From positions 1 through 21,404 of the forward strand of contig JADGJL010000432.1 of NCBI GenBank assembly GCA_027600665.1: a DNA stretch of 21,404 nucleotides, read 5' to 3'. A model generated the notes under the pieces. That model ran no database searches. It was given only the letters and a program-made list of their open reading frames with translations, and was not told where the DNA came from. Positions 1 through 8,532 of the stretch are shown here, piece after piece. The DNA comes from Irineochytrium annulatum. Lineage: Eukaryota > Chytridiomycota > Chytridiomycetes > Chytridiales > Chytridiaceae. Position numbers and translations under genes: made by a program. The stretch's first letter is position 1; every line of letters starts with the position of its first letter.

Positions 1-561
1 GCTCCCCCTGGCTGGCGCCGCCCCCCCCTGGTCCCTGGGGCCTCTGCCCATCCTCCTCCATGTCCGTGGTGCCCGGGCCTGGCGCCGGGCTGTCGCTGTG
101 TGCGGTGATCTGTGGTGTGCCTGAGGCTATCAGGCAAGGCGGCTTGTGCACTTCGCGCAACGAAGATCTTCCTTTTTTTTTTTTTTTTATATCTGTATAA
201 CATTTGATCATTTTTCGGGATCCCGAGCGCTATCCCGACGTGTTTCGATGGAAAACCGTTATTTTGCGACGGAATGGCGTACTTTCGCCATCTGGTAAGA
301 CCAGTCGTTCCGGCGGGAACGCCGGTCGGGATCCCTAAAAAAGCGGGAATACCGTCACCGAACCGTTCCCGCCCCGTTCCGAGTTGCCGGATCAGTCGCA
401 GGACCTCTGGTCCGACCAACCGGCGCCCAACGGAACGGCGCCGGTTCAGGAGTGTTCCCGTACCGATAACAGTCAGAACGGTATCGGTAAGACCGTTGTT
501 CCGATCCGGGATTGCAAAAACCGGACCGAAACCGTACAGTTCCGTACCGTTGCGGACACTA
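1..561. mobile_element. Partial hAT-like element: right terminus, left end outside the window
   Basis: The reverse complement of 541-561 begins TAGTGTCCGCAACGGTACGGA. This matches the terminal inverted repeat of the complete hAT element further right at 18 of 21 positions. DNA inside it (about 285-560) has the same CGGGA/TTCCCG-type and CCGGACC-type subterminal composition and several small palindromes, including one around GTTCCGGCGGGAAC near 309. The 8 bp after the end, GTCCAAAG (562-569), do not recur to the left, and no matching left terminus is present, so the other end should lie before base 1 or be lost. A run of 16 T lies at 173-188. The minus strand of 1-140 is open and Gly/Pro/acidic-rich and may be the edge of an exon. 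How far the element extends left of about 285 is inferred. Confidence 0.55.
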
Positions 562-1118
562 GTCCAAAGTAAAATATCGAATAATTGTTATGCACCATGC
601 CCATAGGCATGGGGCCCGTGAAAACTGGCAAGATGAGGTCTGGATTTACCATAAGTCATTCACTTCTATGGAAGAGAGTGCTGGGTGGATTGGAGTGAGA
701 TTTATCGACTCGTTCGTGGATATTGATCGGTTATTCATCAATTGCTGTGAATTCTCACAACGACGAGTGAGTAGCCCTCGTCCTAGCTATCGCCCAATTA
801 CCTTTTTCCACTATAGCTTTAGCTAGTGGTTTTTGGCCCGCGACTGGTAGACTTAGAAATGGCTTACCATTATCTTCGGAGTACGTTGGTTATGTCCCGC
901 CTATGTATTTTACGCCCTACCTACTTACTATCCGAATTAGCCGGCACGGCTAAGGGCGGCTATGATTGGTAGTACCGGTAAACTGTTTTGTGGGATAGTG
1001 CGGAGCTGATGCTGCACTAAATTAACATAGTGTAGCACAAGTTAGAATTGAGTTGACAGCGAACCACCTGAGGACCGCCGTCGCAAGACGACGGCCCGAC
1101 CGCTGGCTGGGTCGCCCT
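562..1118. other. Gene-free spacer between two hAT termini
   Basis: I see no supportable gene here. The stretch holds three clean hairpins: CCATGCC/GGCATGG with a 4-nt loop (595-612), TTAGCCG/CGGCTAA with a 3-nt loop (937-953), and GCCGTCG/CGACGGC with a 5-nt loop (1077-1095). The last ends 15 bp before the target-site duplication of the complete hAT element. Before that insertion this DNA was continuous with the sequence starting at 7915. It may be the remnant of an older repeat, but I found no coding relic in it. Confidence 0.5.
1111..1118. repeat. Target-site duplication, left copy (GTCGCCCT)
   Basis: These eight bases sit immediately outside the left terminal inverted repeat and are repeated exactly at 7915-7922, outside the right one. 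An 8-bp duplication is the hallmark of hAT-superfamily integration. Confidence 0.95.
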
Positions 1119-1140
1119 TAGTGTTCGCAACGGGACGGGA
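1119..1140 (+). repeat. Left terminal inverted repeat of the hAT element
   Basis: Twenty-two bases starting TAGTGTTCGCAACGGG are identical to the reverse complement of 7893-7914. Directly inside, CGGGA repeats continue. A perfect 10-bp inverted repeat (GGAACGGGAA at 1173-1182, TTCCCGTTCC at 1190-1199) lies in the subterminal region to about 1300. Confidence 0.95.
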
Positions 1141-1489
1141 CGGGACGGGTTCGGGCCGGTTTTGGAAAACTCGGAACGGGAATAGCGTGTTCCCGTTCCC
1201 GTTCCGACGGACCGAGTCGGGAGTTGCCATGGAACCGGTGCCGTCCCGACGGGTTCGGGATTAGTTGAGGGGTCAGGTCGGGTCGGTTTCGGTAACGGTT
1301 TCGGAACTTTAATTCGGCCGGAATCCCCGATCGGTTTTACCGACGGGATCGGCATTGGATATCTACAGAACCGCTCATTGAAATGGTCGGCTTTCAAGTA
1401 CAGTATTTCGGGATTCCCGTCTAAGAGCCCAGGAATCCCGACAAGCAACAAATTTACGCATAAATTTACCAGGAAAAAGAAAAGATAAT

Positions 1490-2294
1490 CCAAGAAGATA
1501 AAGACATGCAAACTATCGTCAACAACGCCTGGTTGCCCGCCGGCCGTTCCCTCAAGCGGCGGTGTCTCGTCCTCGCGATCGCTGTCGTCGTGTGGAGGTG
1601 ACCCGCCGCGACGACTGCCATTGCCGTTGGGTCCGACGACACCGTGGGTGTCCTGGTCGTCGCTCCCGCGCTGGGTGGCGGCCCAGCGGTCGCGCTCTCG
1701 CTCATAGCGGAGGTGCTGGTCGTCGCAGGCGTTCGAGTGCGTGAGGTCCATGCTCGTGCTGCTGCTGTCGGCCTCGTGGCGGCCATGGTTCTGCTGCCGG
1801 GGTGCGTACTGTCGGACGAGACTAATTAACACACACGTTTTGAAAGCACGAACAAGAGGAAAACAGACTAACCTGGTACCGAGTGTCCCAGTAGGTATTA
1901 TCCTCCTTTGACCACGCCGTCCCATGGTCGTCATCCATATTCTCCTCCTCCCTCATGTGCTCCTCCATCCCCATCCCATCGTCGTCCTCAAACAACGCCA
2001 CGCGGCTGCCTGCGCTCTCAGTTCCGCTGTCGTCATAGCCGTTGTGCCCAAAGCTAGCGCGCTTCCCGCAACCGCCCTGCAAGCCCGAACCGCCGGGCTG
2101 ACCGTCGACTTTAATCTCAATGATCCCGCCGTCGTCCAAGTTGATGACATTGTCGTCCACAGGAGCGGCCTTGCCACCGCACCTAGGCTTCCCGTCGTTG
2201 GGCGCCTTCCGCTTGAGGCCCCGTCGATCCGGCGGACGGCGTCGGCGACGCGTTAGACGAGGAAGAGCTGTTGCGCGATGTTGGGTGGCGACAT
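1490..2294 (-). pseudogene. Degraded acidic ORF carried inside the hAT element
   Basis: The minus strand from about 2250 to 1873 encodes a Gly- and Asp/Glu-rich segment (KRKAPNDGKPRCGG, then NVINLDDGG, then a run of acidic residues ending NTYWDTRYQ). A plausible intron (1872-1809, donor GTTAGT, acceptor ACAG, 64 nt) joins it in frame to a polar, charged second exon (starting YAPRQQN, later SDREDETPPLEG). The start is unclear. The ATG at 2294-2292 reads into a stop after 13 codons, and a Ser-rich stretch follows in another frame, so at least two frame changes separate it from the acidic segment. No clear stop is found before the subterminal region; a further intron would give a stop near 1394. 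I recognise no family. Codon-like composition argues for a real decayed gene, but it could be chance open frames in GC-rich DNA. Confidence 0.35.
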
Positions 2295-2981
2295 ATCAGC
2301 GCCACGGGGCGGCCGAGCATGACCTACTTCTTGATCTGGTAAGAATTTGATGGCAGTAAGAACTGGCAGAAGAATATATACAAAAGCCCTACATACCCTC
2401 TCGCGGCGCCGTGATTCCCGTTGTAAGCACTGCCGAAAAACAGAGTTAAAAAACAAGAAGTTGGCATTACGCATATTGGAAGTAAAGCGCACGTTCAAAC
2501 ACGAAGACGCGGCAGCGGATCCTCAAAAGCTGTTTCCGATCCATACCGCATACCCAGCGCACTACTGTTCCCAAAGCACCTCTAAAAAAGAGAAAGTGAG
2601 TGTTAATCCGATCAGGATGAAGAATTGAACAGCACGTACCACTCCGCAGAGCTGTGGCCGTGGCGCAACATATTCCATGCCTGATCGGGGGAGCGGTCGG
2701 TGGAGGTGACGAGGAGAAAAAGCGAAAATGAAGTTCACAAATGTATGACGATTCCAATTCCAACTCCATGCAGACGATCGAGCTTTGGTACCCATAACCA
2801 GCCCCAAATCCCCAAATACAACCTGACTCGCAGCACGAAAAGCAAAGACAATGCGACTGCTGCTGCTCGAGGACGGCCTCCACGGGCAGAAGTTGACGGT
2901 AAACTTCCTGAGCTTCAGTGGCGCAGCAGTACGAACGGTGTGAAACGCGAGGTGGAAGGTCGGCACATCGCCTCTTCAACA
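2295..2981. promoter_or_regulatory. Intergenic stretch between divergent element ORFs
   Basis: This 690-bp gap separates the minus-strand degraded ORF from the plus-strand gene that starts at 2982, so it is the likely divergent promoter region of the two. The plus frame of the downstream gene is open back to an ATG at 2700, but that extension is compositionally unlike the protein that follows, so I treat 2700-2981 as leader. I see no recognisable regulatory motif. Confidence 0.35.
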
Positions 2982-4172
2982 ATGTCTTCCAACGTTTACC
3001 TCGTTCCCGACGTCGGTGACATGATGGACGACATTATGATCCTCATCCGGACCAGGCGTGAGGGGCGACGCGGTCGCGAACTCCCCCCCGATTCCAAACG
3101 ATTTGCGTTCGACCTCGCGACCAAGGTGCATTCGTCGATGGCGGTCTTAACTGCCAAGTGGCCAAGCATCAAACTCCCAAATCCCCCAACCGAGATCGAG
3201 AGCACCGGTCTGACGCCTCGTTCCACACCGACGAAAGGTCAAACGACTGCGACCAGGACAGGGGCTTCAGCGTCCGTCATGCCGTCTGCGACCAAGACAG
3301 GGGCATCAGCGTCCGTCACGCCGTCAGTTCCCGCGCCGTCAGTTCCCACGCCGTCAGTTCCCGCGGCGCCAAGTCCCGCCGCGTCGGGGTCGAAGACGGT
3401 TCCCGCGACGTCGTCTAAGCCTTCGCTTCTCTCGCCGATGAAGAGGAAGACCACCGCGTCCCGTCGGACTGTCATTGTCGACCTGGAGGAGGGATACGAT
3501 GACTTGGAGGAGGGAGACGATGATCAGGAGGAAGAGGAAGGCGCGGTTGTACTTCCCCGGGAAGAGGGCACTGGGGATGATGAGGGTGGTACGGAAGAAG
3601 TGGGAGAGGACGACGAGGAGAAGGAGGACGCGCATGAAGGGCAGGAGGAAAGCGATAACGGCCGTATTCCGGAGTCGGTCAAGTCAGCTCTCAAAAGTAC
3701 TCCCAACCATAAGTTCAACTTGGTGCAGGTATGGATGTTATTTCGGATTACGACTTTTCCGACTTCCTTATACTTATTTCATGCATTTTGTTCCATGCAG
3801 CTTTTCGAAATAGGCGCGGATCACGTCCGCCACAATCTTCCACAGATTACGGAAGTCGTTGACCGCTTCGACGTATACTGGAGGAATACGATGAATGCCG
3901 CATTCAAAGTTAAAGCTGAGGACAAGAAGGATGAAGTCGTCGAGCACGTCAAGAAATTCTTTACTAACGGCGTCGGCGACAAGGAGATCTTCGGGACTGG
4001 GCAGGACGCGATTGACGGCGCCATATTTGTGTTCTCAAAGGCCGTTAACAAACTCAAGGCTGTGAGGGCGAAATCTGCGAGGGAGCGGAAGGGGAAGGAG
4101 GCGGCGACGGGTAAGGTGGCGGTGAAGGGTACGGGTCGGCGGACGAGGCGTCGCACGTCGGAAGTACAATAG
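2982..4172 (+). CDS. Unrecognised 372-aa protein encoded inside the hAT element (one intron)
   Basis: I do not recognise this family. The model joins 2982-3728 and 3801-4172 across a 72-nt intron (GTATGG..ATGCAG). The intron is a multiple of three and stop-free, so retention would insert 24 residues. The chosen start (AACAATGTC) has A at -3; an in-frame ATG at 2700 would add 94 residues. The product has an N-terminal part of about 70 residues with an MMDDIMILIRTRREGRRGR segment and DLATKVHSSMAVLTAKWPS; a Ser/Pro/Thr linker with two 13-residue repeats (about 90-115) and three VPxPS-type repeats; a strongly acidic block (about 165-225); and after the intron an apparently folded 80-residue region (FEIGADHVRHNLPQ, VVDRFDVYWRNTMNAAF, IDGAIFVFSKAVNKL). 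It ends in a Lys/Arg-rich tail (GRRTRRRTSE) like a nuclear or nucleic-acid-binding tail. Unlike the neighbouring transposase it has no visible break. It could be an accessory transposition protein or captured cargo; both are inference. Confidence 0.65.
   Translation: MSSNVYLVPDVGDMMDDIMILIRTRREGRRGRELPPDSKRFAFDLATKVHSSMAVLTAKWPSIKLPNPPTEIESTGLTPRSTPTKGQTTATRTGASASVMPSATKTGASASVTPSVPAPSVPTPSVPAAPSPAASGSKTVPATSSKPSLLSPMKRKTTASRRTVIVDLEEGYDDLEEGDDDQEEEEGAVVLPREEGTGDDEGGTEEVGEDDEEKEDAHEGQEESDNGRIPESVKSALKSTPNHKFNLVQVWMLFRITTFPTSLYLFHAFCSMQLFEIGADHVRHNLPQITEVVDRFDVYWRNTMNAAFKVKAEDKKDEVVEHVKKFFTNGVGDKEIFGTGQDAIDGAIFVFSKAVNKLKAVRAKSARERKGKEAATGKVAVKGTGRRTRRRTSEVQ
3249..3371 (+). repeat. Short tandem repeats inside the unrecognised element gene
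   Basis: Two 39-nt units (3249-3287, 3288-3326) encode ATRTGASASVMPS and ATKTGASASVTPS. They are followed by three 15-nt-type units starting GTTCCC (3327-3341, 3342-3356, 3357 onward) that encode VPAPS, VPTPS and VPAAPS. All keep the reading frame, as expected for a disordered linker in a translated protein. Confidence 0.9.
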
Positions 4173-4744
4173 GGGGCGGCAAAGGTGGGGAAGGCGAAGA
4201 CAATGGCTGCTGGTGAAGGAAGGCCGTTGAAGAGCTGTATTGGATTTGTTTTCTCATCATCTTTTACAACGTCCTTATTCTCATTCTATTCTCTTCCATC
4301 TTCTGAGCTGTAGATGCCTCTTGCTGTATTGTTGCGGCCTGTTCATTATTTATGTATGATTGTCTTCTAAGCTGTAGATGTCTCGATACCTTCATATCAT
4401 CGTATTGTTGGCGTGTTTGCTTACATTTGCTGTGTTGTTGCGGCCTGTTCGTTATTTATGTATTTATGTATGGTTGTCTTCTAAGCTGCAGGTGACAGTC
4501 CGGTAAATGTATTTGGGTCTGTGAAAGTGAGAATATATCCGTTGTCTTTGTCGATCCATTTCCACTGCATGCGATATAACGTTGAAAAGGACGTGGAGGT
4601 TGATACATGGAAGAACTGCAACTGTGATTTTCCTACGCCGAATCATTGTCACCGTGATAGTGGAAGATATAAGGAATTATTAAATGGAGTAAATGGTGTA
4701 TATTTGAGTATCATACTCTCCTTCTGCTGGTAACTCGTCTACTG
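4173..4744. other. Spacer between convergent element genes, with a direct repeat
   Basis: This AT-richer stretch lies between the 3' end of the plus-strand gene and the 3' end of the transposase, so it contains both 3' untranslated regions. It holds one imperfect direct repeat of about 60 nt (listed separately). I see no coding sequence. Confidence 0.6.
4321..4494 (+). repeat. Imperfect direct repeat of about 60-68 nt
   Basis: Copy 1 is at 4321-4380 and copy 2 at 4427-4494. Both read TTGCTGT[A/G]TTGTTGCGGCCTGTTC and end TGTCTTCTAAGCTG. Copy 2 has a few substitutions and an extra 8-nt TATTTATG duplication. The start-to-start distance is 106 nt. It lies just after the stop codon of the unrecognised element gene. 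Confidence 0.85.
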
Positions 4745-7646
4745 CTAATCACACACAGCAGGTTCCGTATTTCTGAAGTCGCTAATTTCAATTTTCATTT
4801 TGGCTTCCAGCTTAAACCAGCTCTTCAAGCACTGGACCTTCCTGATCGTCTCTGCGGCCAACCGGTTTCTCTTGTCCGTGATCATCTCCTTCGCGCCGGA
4901 GAATGCTCGCTCTGATGAAACACTTGTCCCAGGAATCGACAAGTACGCTCTCGCCATGCGACGCAGATCTGGAAACTCCAAACCGATTTTCTGTTGCATT
5001 AACGATTACAAAATGTTTTCGCGCTCTTGGTTCCACAAACCTTCCACCACAGAAGCTGGGCTGTTCCGTGACCTACTGTATTCCCTTCGAATCCCTCTGC
5101 TTTGCAGAACTTGACTTCGTTTACCGCCTTACTCCGCAGGTACTCCTCTAGGTCGTCGCTCGTCCCACCCTCCGCCTCAATCATAGCTGCTCGACGCATA
5201 GAACCAGAAGTTGTTTCCTCGCTCATCATTGGAACTTCTGTCGTCTTTTCACTTTTCCAATTCTTCTGCCACTCCATAATCAGTGAAGTCCTGGTAACAG
5301 ATTGGATAAGTATGGAGAGGAACGTAAACTCTATATTCTAACCTTTCAAATTCAACTTCCTCGGCGCTTCACCCGGCCCTATTCCAGTAATATTCCTTCA
5401 CAAAAGGATTCAGGACTGTAGAGATGAAGTATGCTCTCGTATCCGTTTTGGCGTAATACACCTTCAACTTCTGCTTAGCTGCATGGACACATTCCTGTTG
5501 CCAAGGTTGGAGATTAGGTGTCTTCACCATGGCTTCCAACTGCTCAAACAAGTCGTTATATAGTGGAGCGATCGTTCCACAAGTTGGATAATGAGAACCA
5601 CTTGCAGCTACGGTAGCGGCCTCAAAACACTTTAGGCTCTTCTCCACCCATTCCAGCATTGCCCATTCCTCTGGTCGAAGAGCAAACTTAGACAGTTTCC
5701 CCTGATTCTTGACGAACTCATCCACTGCTTTTCTCAACTCCGTAGCGGTCTGGATCATGTGCAAAGTGGAGTTCCAACGCGTTTTGACATCGAGTACCAG
5801 CATAACTTCTTTACATCCTGTTTCATTGCAGGTCGCCTTCCAAGCTTTCAATCGCTTTGGAGAAGCTTTGGACCCGACAACATTGCGCCTGAGTTGAAGG
5901 ATTTAGTATTCCAATGCGAAAAAGTATTCCTACGCAATTGATGACCTGTCCGGGTTTCCTAATAGGGATATCATCTACATCAACTTCCTGGTTGGACTTT
6001 GGTATCGACACAATCTTTTTCCTCTTCCGTGCACGCTTTTTGACCAGTCCGTCGTCATTATTATCCCCCTGCTCTTCATCTTCGTCATCAGAATCCGACG
6101 CAATCTCTATCCCTTTGCATGCCGCAACCAGCTGCGTCATCGGACTCTCTCCTTTTCCTTCATCGTCCTCTTCCGCTTGGTGTAATCTAGCCGAGTCGAC
6201 CTTCGGGTGGCATCCACCTTGATGAAGAAAAGCAGTCACTGCTAGAGCGAACGCATGTCCGGCGCATCTTAAGAATTGTTCGTCGTTGTTCCATTCCATG
6301 TTATCCTTTTTCAGCAGCTTTCTCAGCTCTCTTGCCATTGCCACATTTGCAGAGGCGTTGTCAGCTGTGATGAAACCAAGCTGGAATAGGATCAGGCAAA
6401 CTTAATTTTTAAAGGAAGTATAAACGTACGCGTCTCGCAAGTCTGTATTCTTTGATGACAGAATACAGTGCATCCGCAAGATTCTTCGCTGTATGTGCTC
6501 CTTCAATTTCTGAGAAGTCCAAAAGAAATTCTCCCAGCAGGAAGTCACTATCTGTGAAGTGGACAACTGCGGACATAAAGCCGAGGTTTTGCCGCTCGTC
6601 CATCCATCAGTCGTGAGATGCATGAGAGTGTCCTGTTTCTATGAGGCAAGTTACATTTTGTTCGATTCCTTATTCGATTCCTCATCCACACCTCGATAAA
6701 ATTCATAAGTCCATCTCGTCTCATCTTATACATGTCGAATGCTTGATTCTTCACCGTGTTCGCGGTGGGAAGCTTCGCCAAAGGATTTAACATCAAATAT
6801 GATAGTCTGAAATCCTCGTCTTCGACAACAGAAAACTCTGGTCGTTCTTGATGATAAATCTGACAACTCCTTCCAGCCACTTTGTTTTGTTAAATTTCAC
6901 CTGTTGCAGAATTGGAATAGATTGATCACTCATTGAAATACCTTTGGAACAGCTGAATTCATCTGGTCCAACACGGAATTTTTCTTCTTCACGATTCCCA
7001 TCCCCTTGATGTAGATTTCCTCATGAAGTTGTCTCATATGTTTAATTTTCCCCCCCGTTGCTCCCGGCGGATCCGCTTTCTGGGACTTCTGCGGTTGGCG
7101 CTGCTTTAGCTCTGTCCAGTTCCTGTGATGTTAGACACGTTTGGATGGTAGATCTTACGGGTTGCATACAATGCAATAAAATCGCTCTTCCGCCCTGATT
7201 CCAATGCGTTTGGTGTGAGGCTTCCAATAACCGTGGACCCAAGCAGGTTTTCTCTTCCCCCCTGACCGTCTAATTTTCTGAGCACCTTCGTTTTCTTTAT
7301 CCTGTTCCTCTCCCTCTTCCTCTTCTTCCTCGTCCGCTCTACCATTTGCTCCTAGAACATTGCGTTGTTTCCGAACAAATTCACTGTCGCCTCTGTCTTT
7401 ATCCACCTCTTCGACGTCTTCGGCATCTGAATCTTCATCGCCGTCTAATTCAATGCACAAAGTACCCTGCCTATCGCCAAGGCCAGGAGTGATCTTGGAT
7501 AGCCTGTCGTGCTCCAGCCTCAGTCCAGGCGTGCATTCCGGCGCCTTGATTGTTGGGCTTGTTCCTAACGCTCCCAGAGTGGAAGACGTTAGTCGCAAGG
7601 TCGTAGAGACTGGGGTTATGTTATTCCTGTTCCCGTCCCGGCGCAT
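4745..7646 (-). pseudogene. hAT-family transposase gene, eight exons, disabled by several mutations
   Basis: Reading on the minus strand, exons are 7646-7159, 7122-6942, 6900-6692, 6638-6430, 6380-5934, about 5887-5343, 5290-5041 and 4990-4745 (about 858 codons). Introns are 36-53 nt with GT..AG ends. Exon 1 is acidic, then gives FYCIVCN; exon 2 gives HMRQLH, so a BED-like C-x2-C..H-x4-H finger spans the junction. Exon 3 has W..VVRFII and SVVEDEDFRL; exon 4 LTTDGWTS and FTDSDFLLGEFLLDF; exon 5 GFITADNASAN and RCAGHAFALAV; exon 6 SPKRLKAW, LDVKTRWNSTLHMI and FISTVLNPF; exons 7-8 LLWWK, FPDLRRMARAYLSIPGTS and SSERAFSGA, the hAT dimerisation region. Exons 3 and 4 are each one base short (209 nt; shifts near 6840 and 6594), TGA interrupts exon 6 at 5371-5369, and the exon 5/6 join (about 5933-5888) is one base out of frame. 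So this copy should not make full-length transposase. The start at 7646 is the last in-frame ATG and is uncertain. Confidence 0.92.
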
Positions 7647-7892
7647 TGGAGAATATTGGAATGGGAAGACACTTTCGGACACTGCGGGACGGGTTCGGGA
7701 ATAGGCCAAAGCCAATCCTGGAACCGGCGGGACGGTCGCGCATTGAATCCTGATCCCGCGGGATCGGGATTGGCGACGGCCAAGACGCAAGCGATACCCG
7801 TTCCCGTTCCATCGCATCCCGCGGGAATCGGGACCAAAGATGGAGTTCCCAAAACCGCGGTTTCGGGAATTCCGTCCCACACTTTTGGGAAA
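7647..7892. promoter_or_regulatory. Right subterminal region: transposase leader and motif cluster
   Basis: This stretch between the right inverted repeat and the transposase start is dense in TCCCG/CGGGA words. It contains a perfect 14-bp palindrome GATCCCGCGGGATC (7752-7765) and a near-palindrome around ATCCCGCGGGAAT (near 7816). By analogy with other hAT elements, such clustered subterminal words bind transposase, and the region must also contain the transposase promoter. Function is inferred from position and repetition only. Confidence 0.55.
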
Positions 7893-7914
7893 TCCCGTCC
7901 CGTTGCGAACACTA
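7893..7914 (-). repeat. Right terminal inverted repeat of the hAT element
   Basis: The reverse complement of these 22 bases equals 1119-1140 without mismatch. The similarity stops immediately inside the 22 bp. Confidence 0.95.
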
Positions 7915-7922
7915 GTCGCCCT
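7915..7922. repeat. Target-site duplication, right copy (GTCGCCCT)
   Basis: An exact copy of 1111-1118, directly outside the right terminal inverted repeat. Confidence 0.95.
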
Positions 7923-8532
7923 GACCCTACGCTGCAGTAAACCACACATCGACCACACATTGTGTGGCTACCGTCCCCTGAGTACCCCAGCACGACTAAC
8001 AGCACGGGAGCTCCATCACCGTCTAGCTGCAGGTCGCGAACGATCAGTGATCGCCAAGAAGGAAGGCCTGTGGAGGGTATAGGCCTTGGGTAGAACTGCG
8101 TGAACCACCGGCGAAACGGATATACTCCTTAGGTGCGGCAGGCTGGACCAGACTCGAGTCAGGAGAAGGACCAGTCGGAGCCCGCAGATAATGAGCCCTT
8201 CGGAGCCAGGGTACGTCGACTGTTAGAGTGAGTAGGCAGTGTCGAACTTCGAACAGCACCACGCGACGAGTTCAAGACCTACGACGTGCCAACACTGGAG
8301 TACGGACACTGGCATAGCTAGCATATGTTGTTTATTGTTACATATTCATTCACCACTAATACATGAGCTTACGCTCTCTCGCCGCATGGCGCCCGTCATA
8401 GGACACCCGCGCTATGCAATTTTACCTTGCGACGCGTACGCCTTGCTTGAGAACCAATTACAGACTTACTCTGTATTTCCGACGACTTAGATCGTCTACG
8501 GGCTCGAGTAGCGACCCTTCCCTATGATTCTG

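Larger units (their letters stand above)
1119..7914. mobile_element. Complete hAT-superfamily DNA transposon, 6796 bp, carrying extra genes
   Basis: The element is bounded by perfect 22-bp terminal inverted repeats (TAGTGTTCGCAACGGGACGG plus GA) and flanked by a perfect 8-bp target-site duplication. Inside it are a minus-strand hAT transposase gene (7646-4745, disabled), a plus-strand gene at 2982-4172, and a degraded minus-strand ORF at about 2294-1490. Both ends have about 200-300 bp of subterminal DNA crowded with CGGGA/TCCCG motifs and palindromes, as expected for transposase-binding regions. hAT elements usually encode only a transposase in 3-5 kb, so this one is long and multi-genic. 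Intact ends suggest a fairly recent insertion, or one mobilised by a transposase made elsewhere. I found no inner pair of termini that would mark a nested insertion, but cannot exclude one. Confidence 0.93.

Noticed and set aside
173..188. Run of 16 T as a transcription terminator or retroposon tail
   Set aside because: There is no adjacent Pol III gene and no retroposon coding sequence or target duplication; a simple homopolymer is the safer reading.
274..606. Open frame rich in Arg/Pro/Val/Thr
   Set aside because: It is a translation of CGG/CCG subterminal repeats of the partial hAT end and crosses its terminus at 561.
1017..1934. A 305-codon minus-strand frame with a hydrophobic, membrane-like stretch
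   Set aside because: The frame runs through the subterminal repeats and the left TIR into flanking DNA, so it cannot be one element gene. The hydrophobic part comes from an AT-rich tract. Only the segment near 1500-1808 has coding-like character.
2700..2981. N-terminal extension of the element gene from the ATG at 2700
   Set aside because: The 94 extra residues differ in composition from the rest and cover the probable leader. The ATG at 2982 has a better context, though the longer form is not excluded.
7656..7940. Plus-strand frame near the right end of the hAT element
   Set aside because: It reads the subterminal CGGGA/TCCCG repeats and crosses the TIR and target-site duplication; the transposase leader lies on the other strand.
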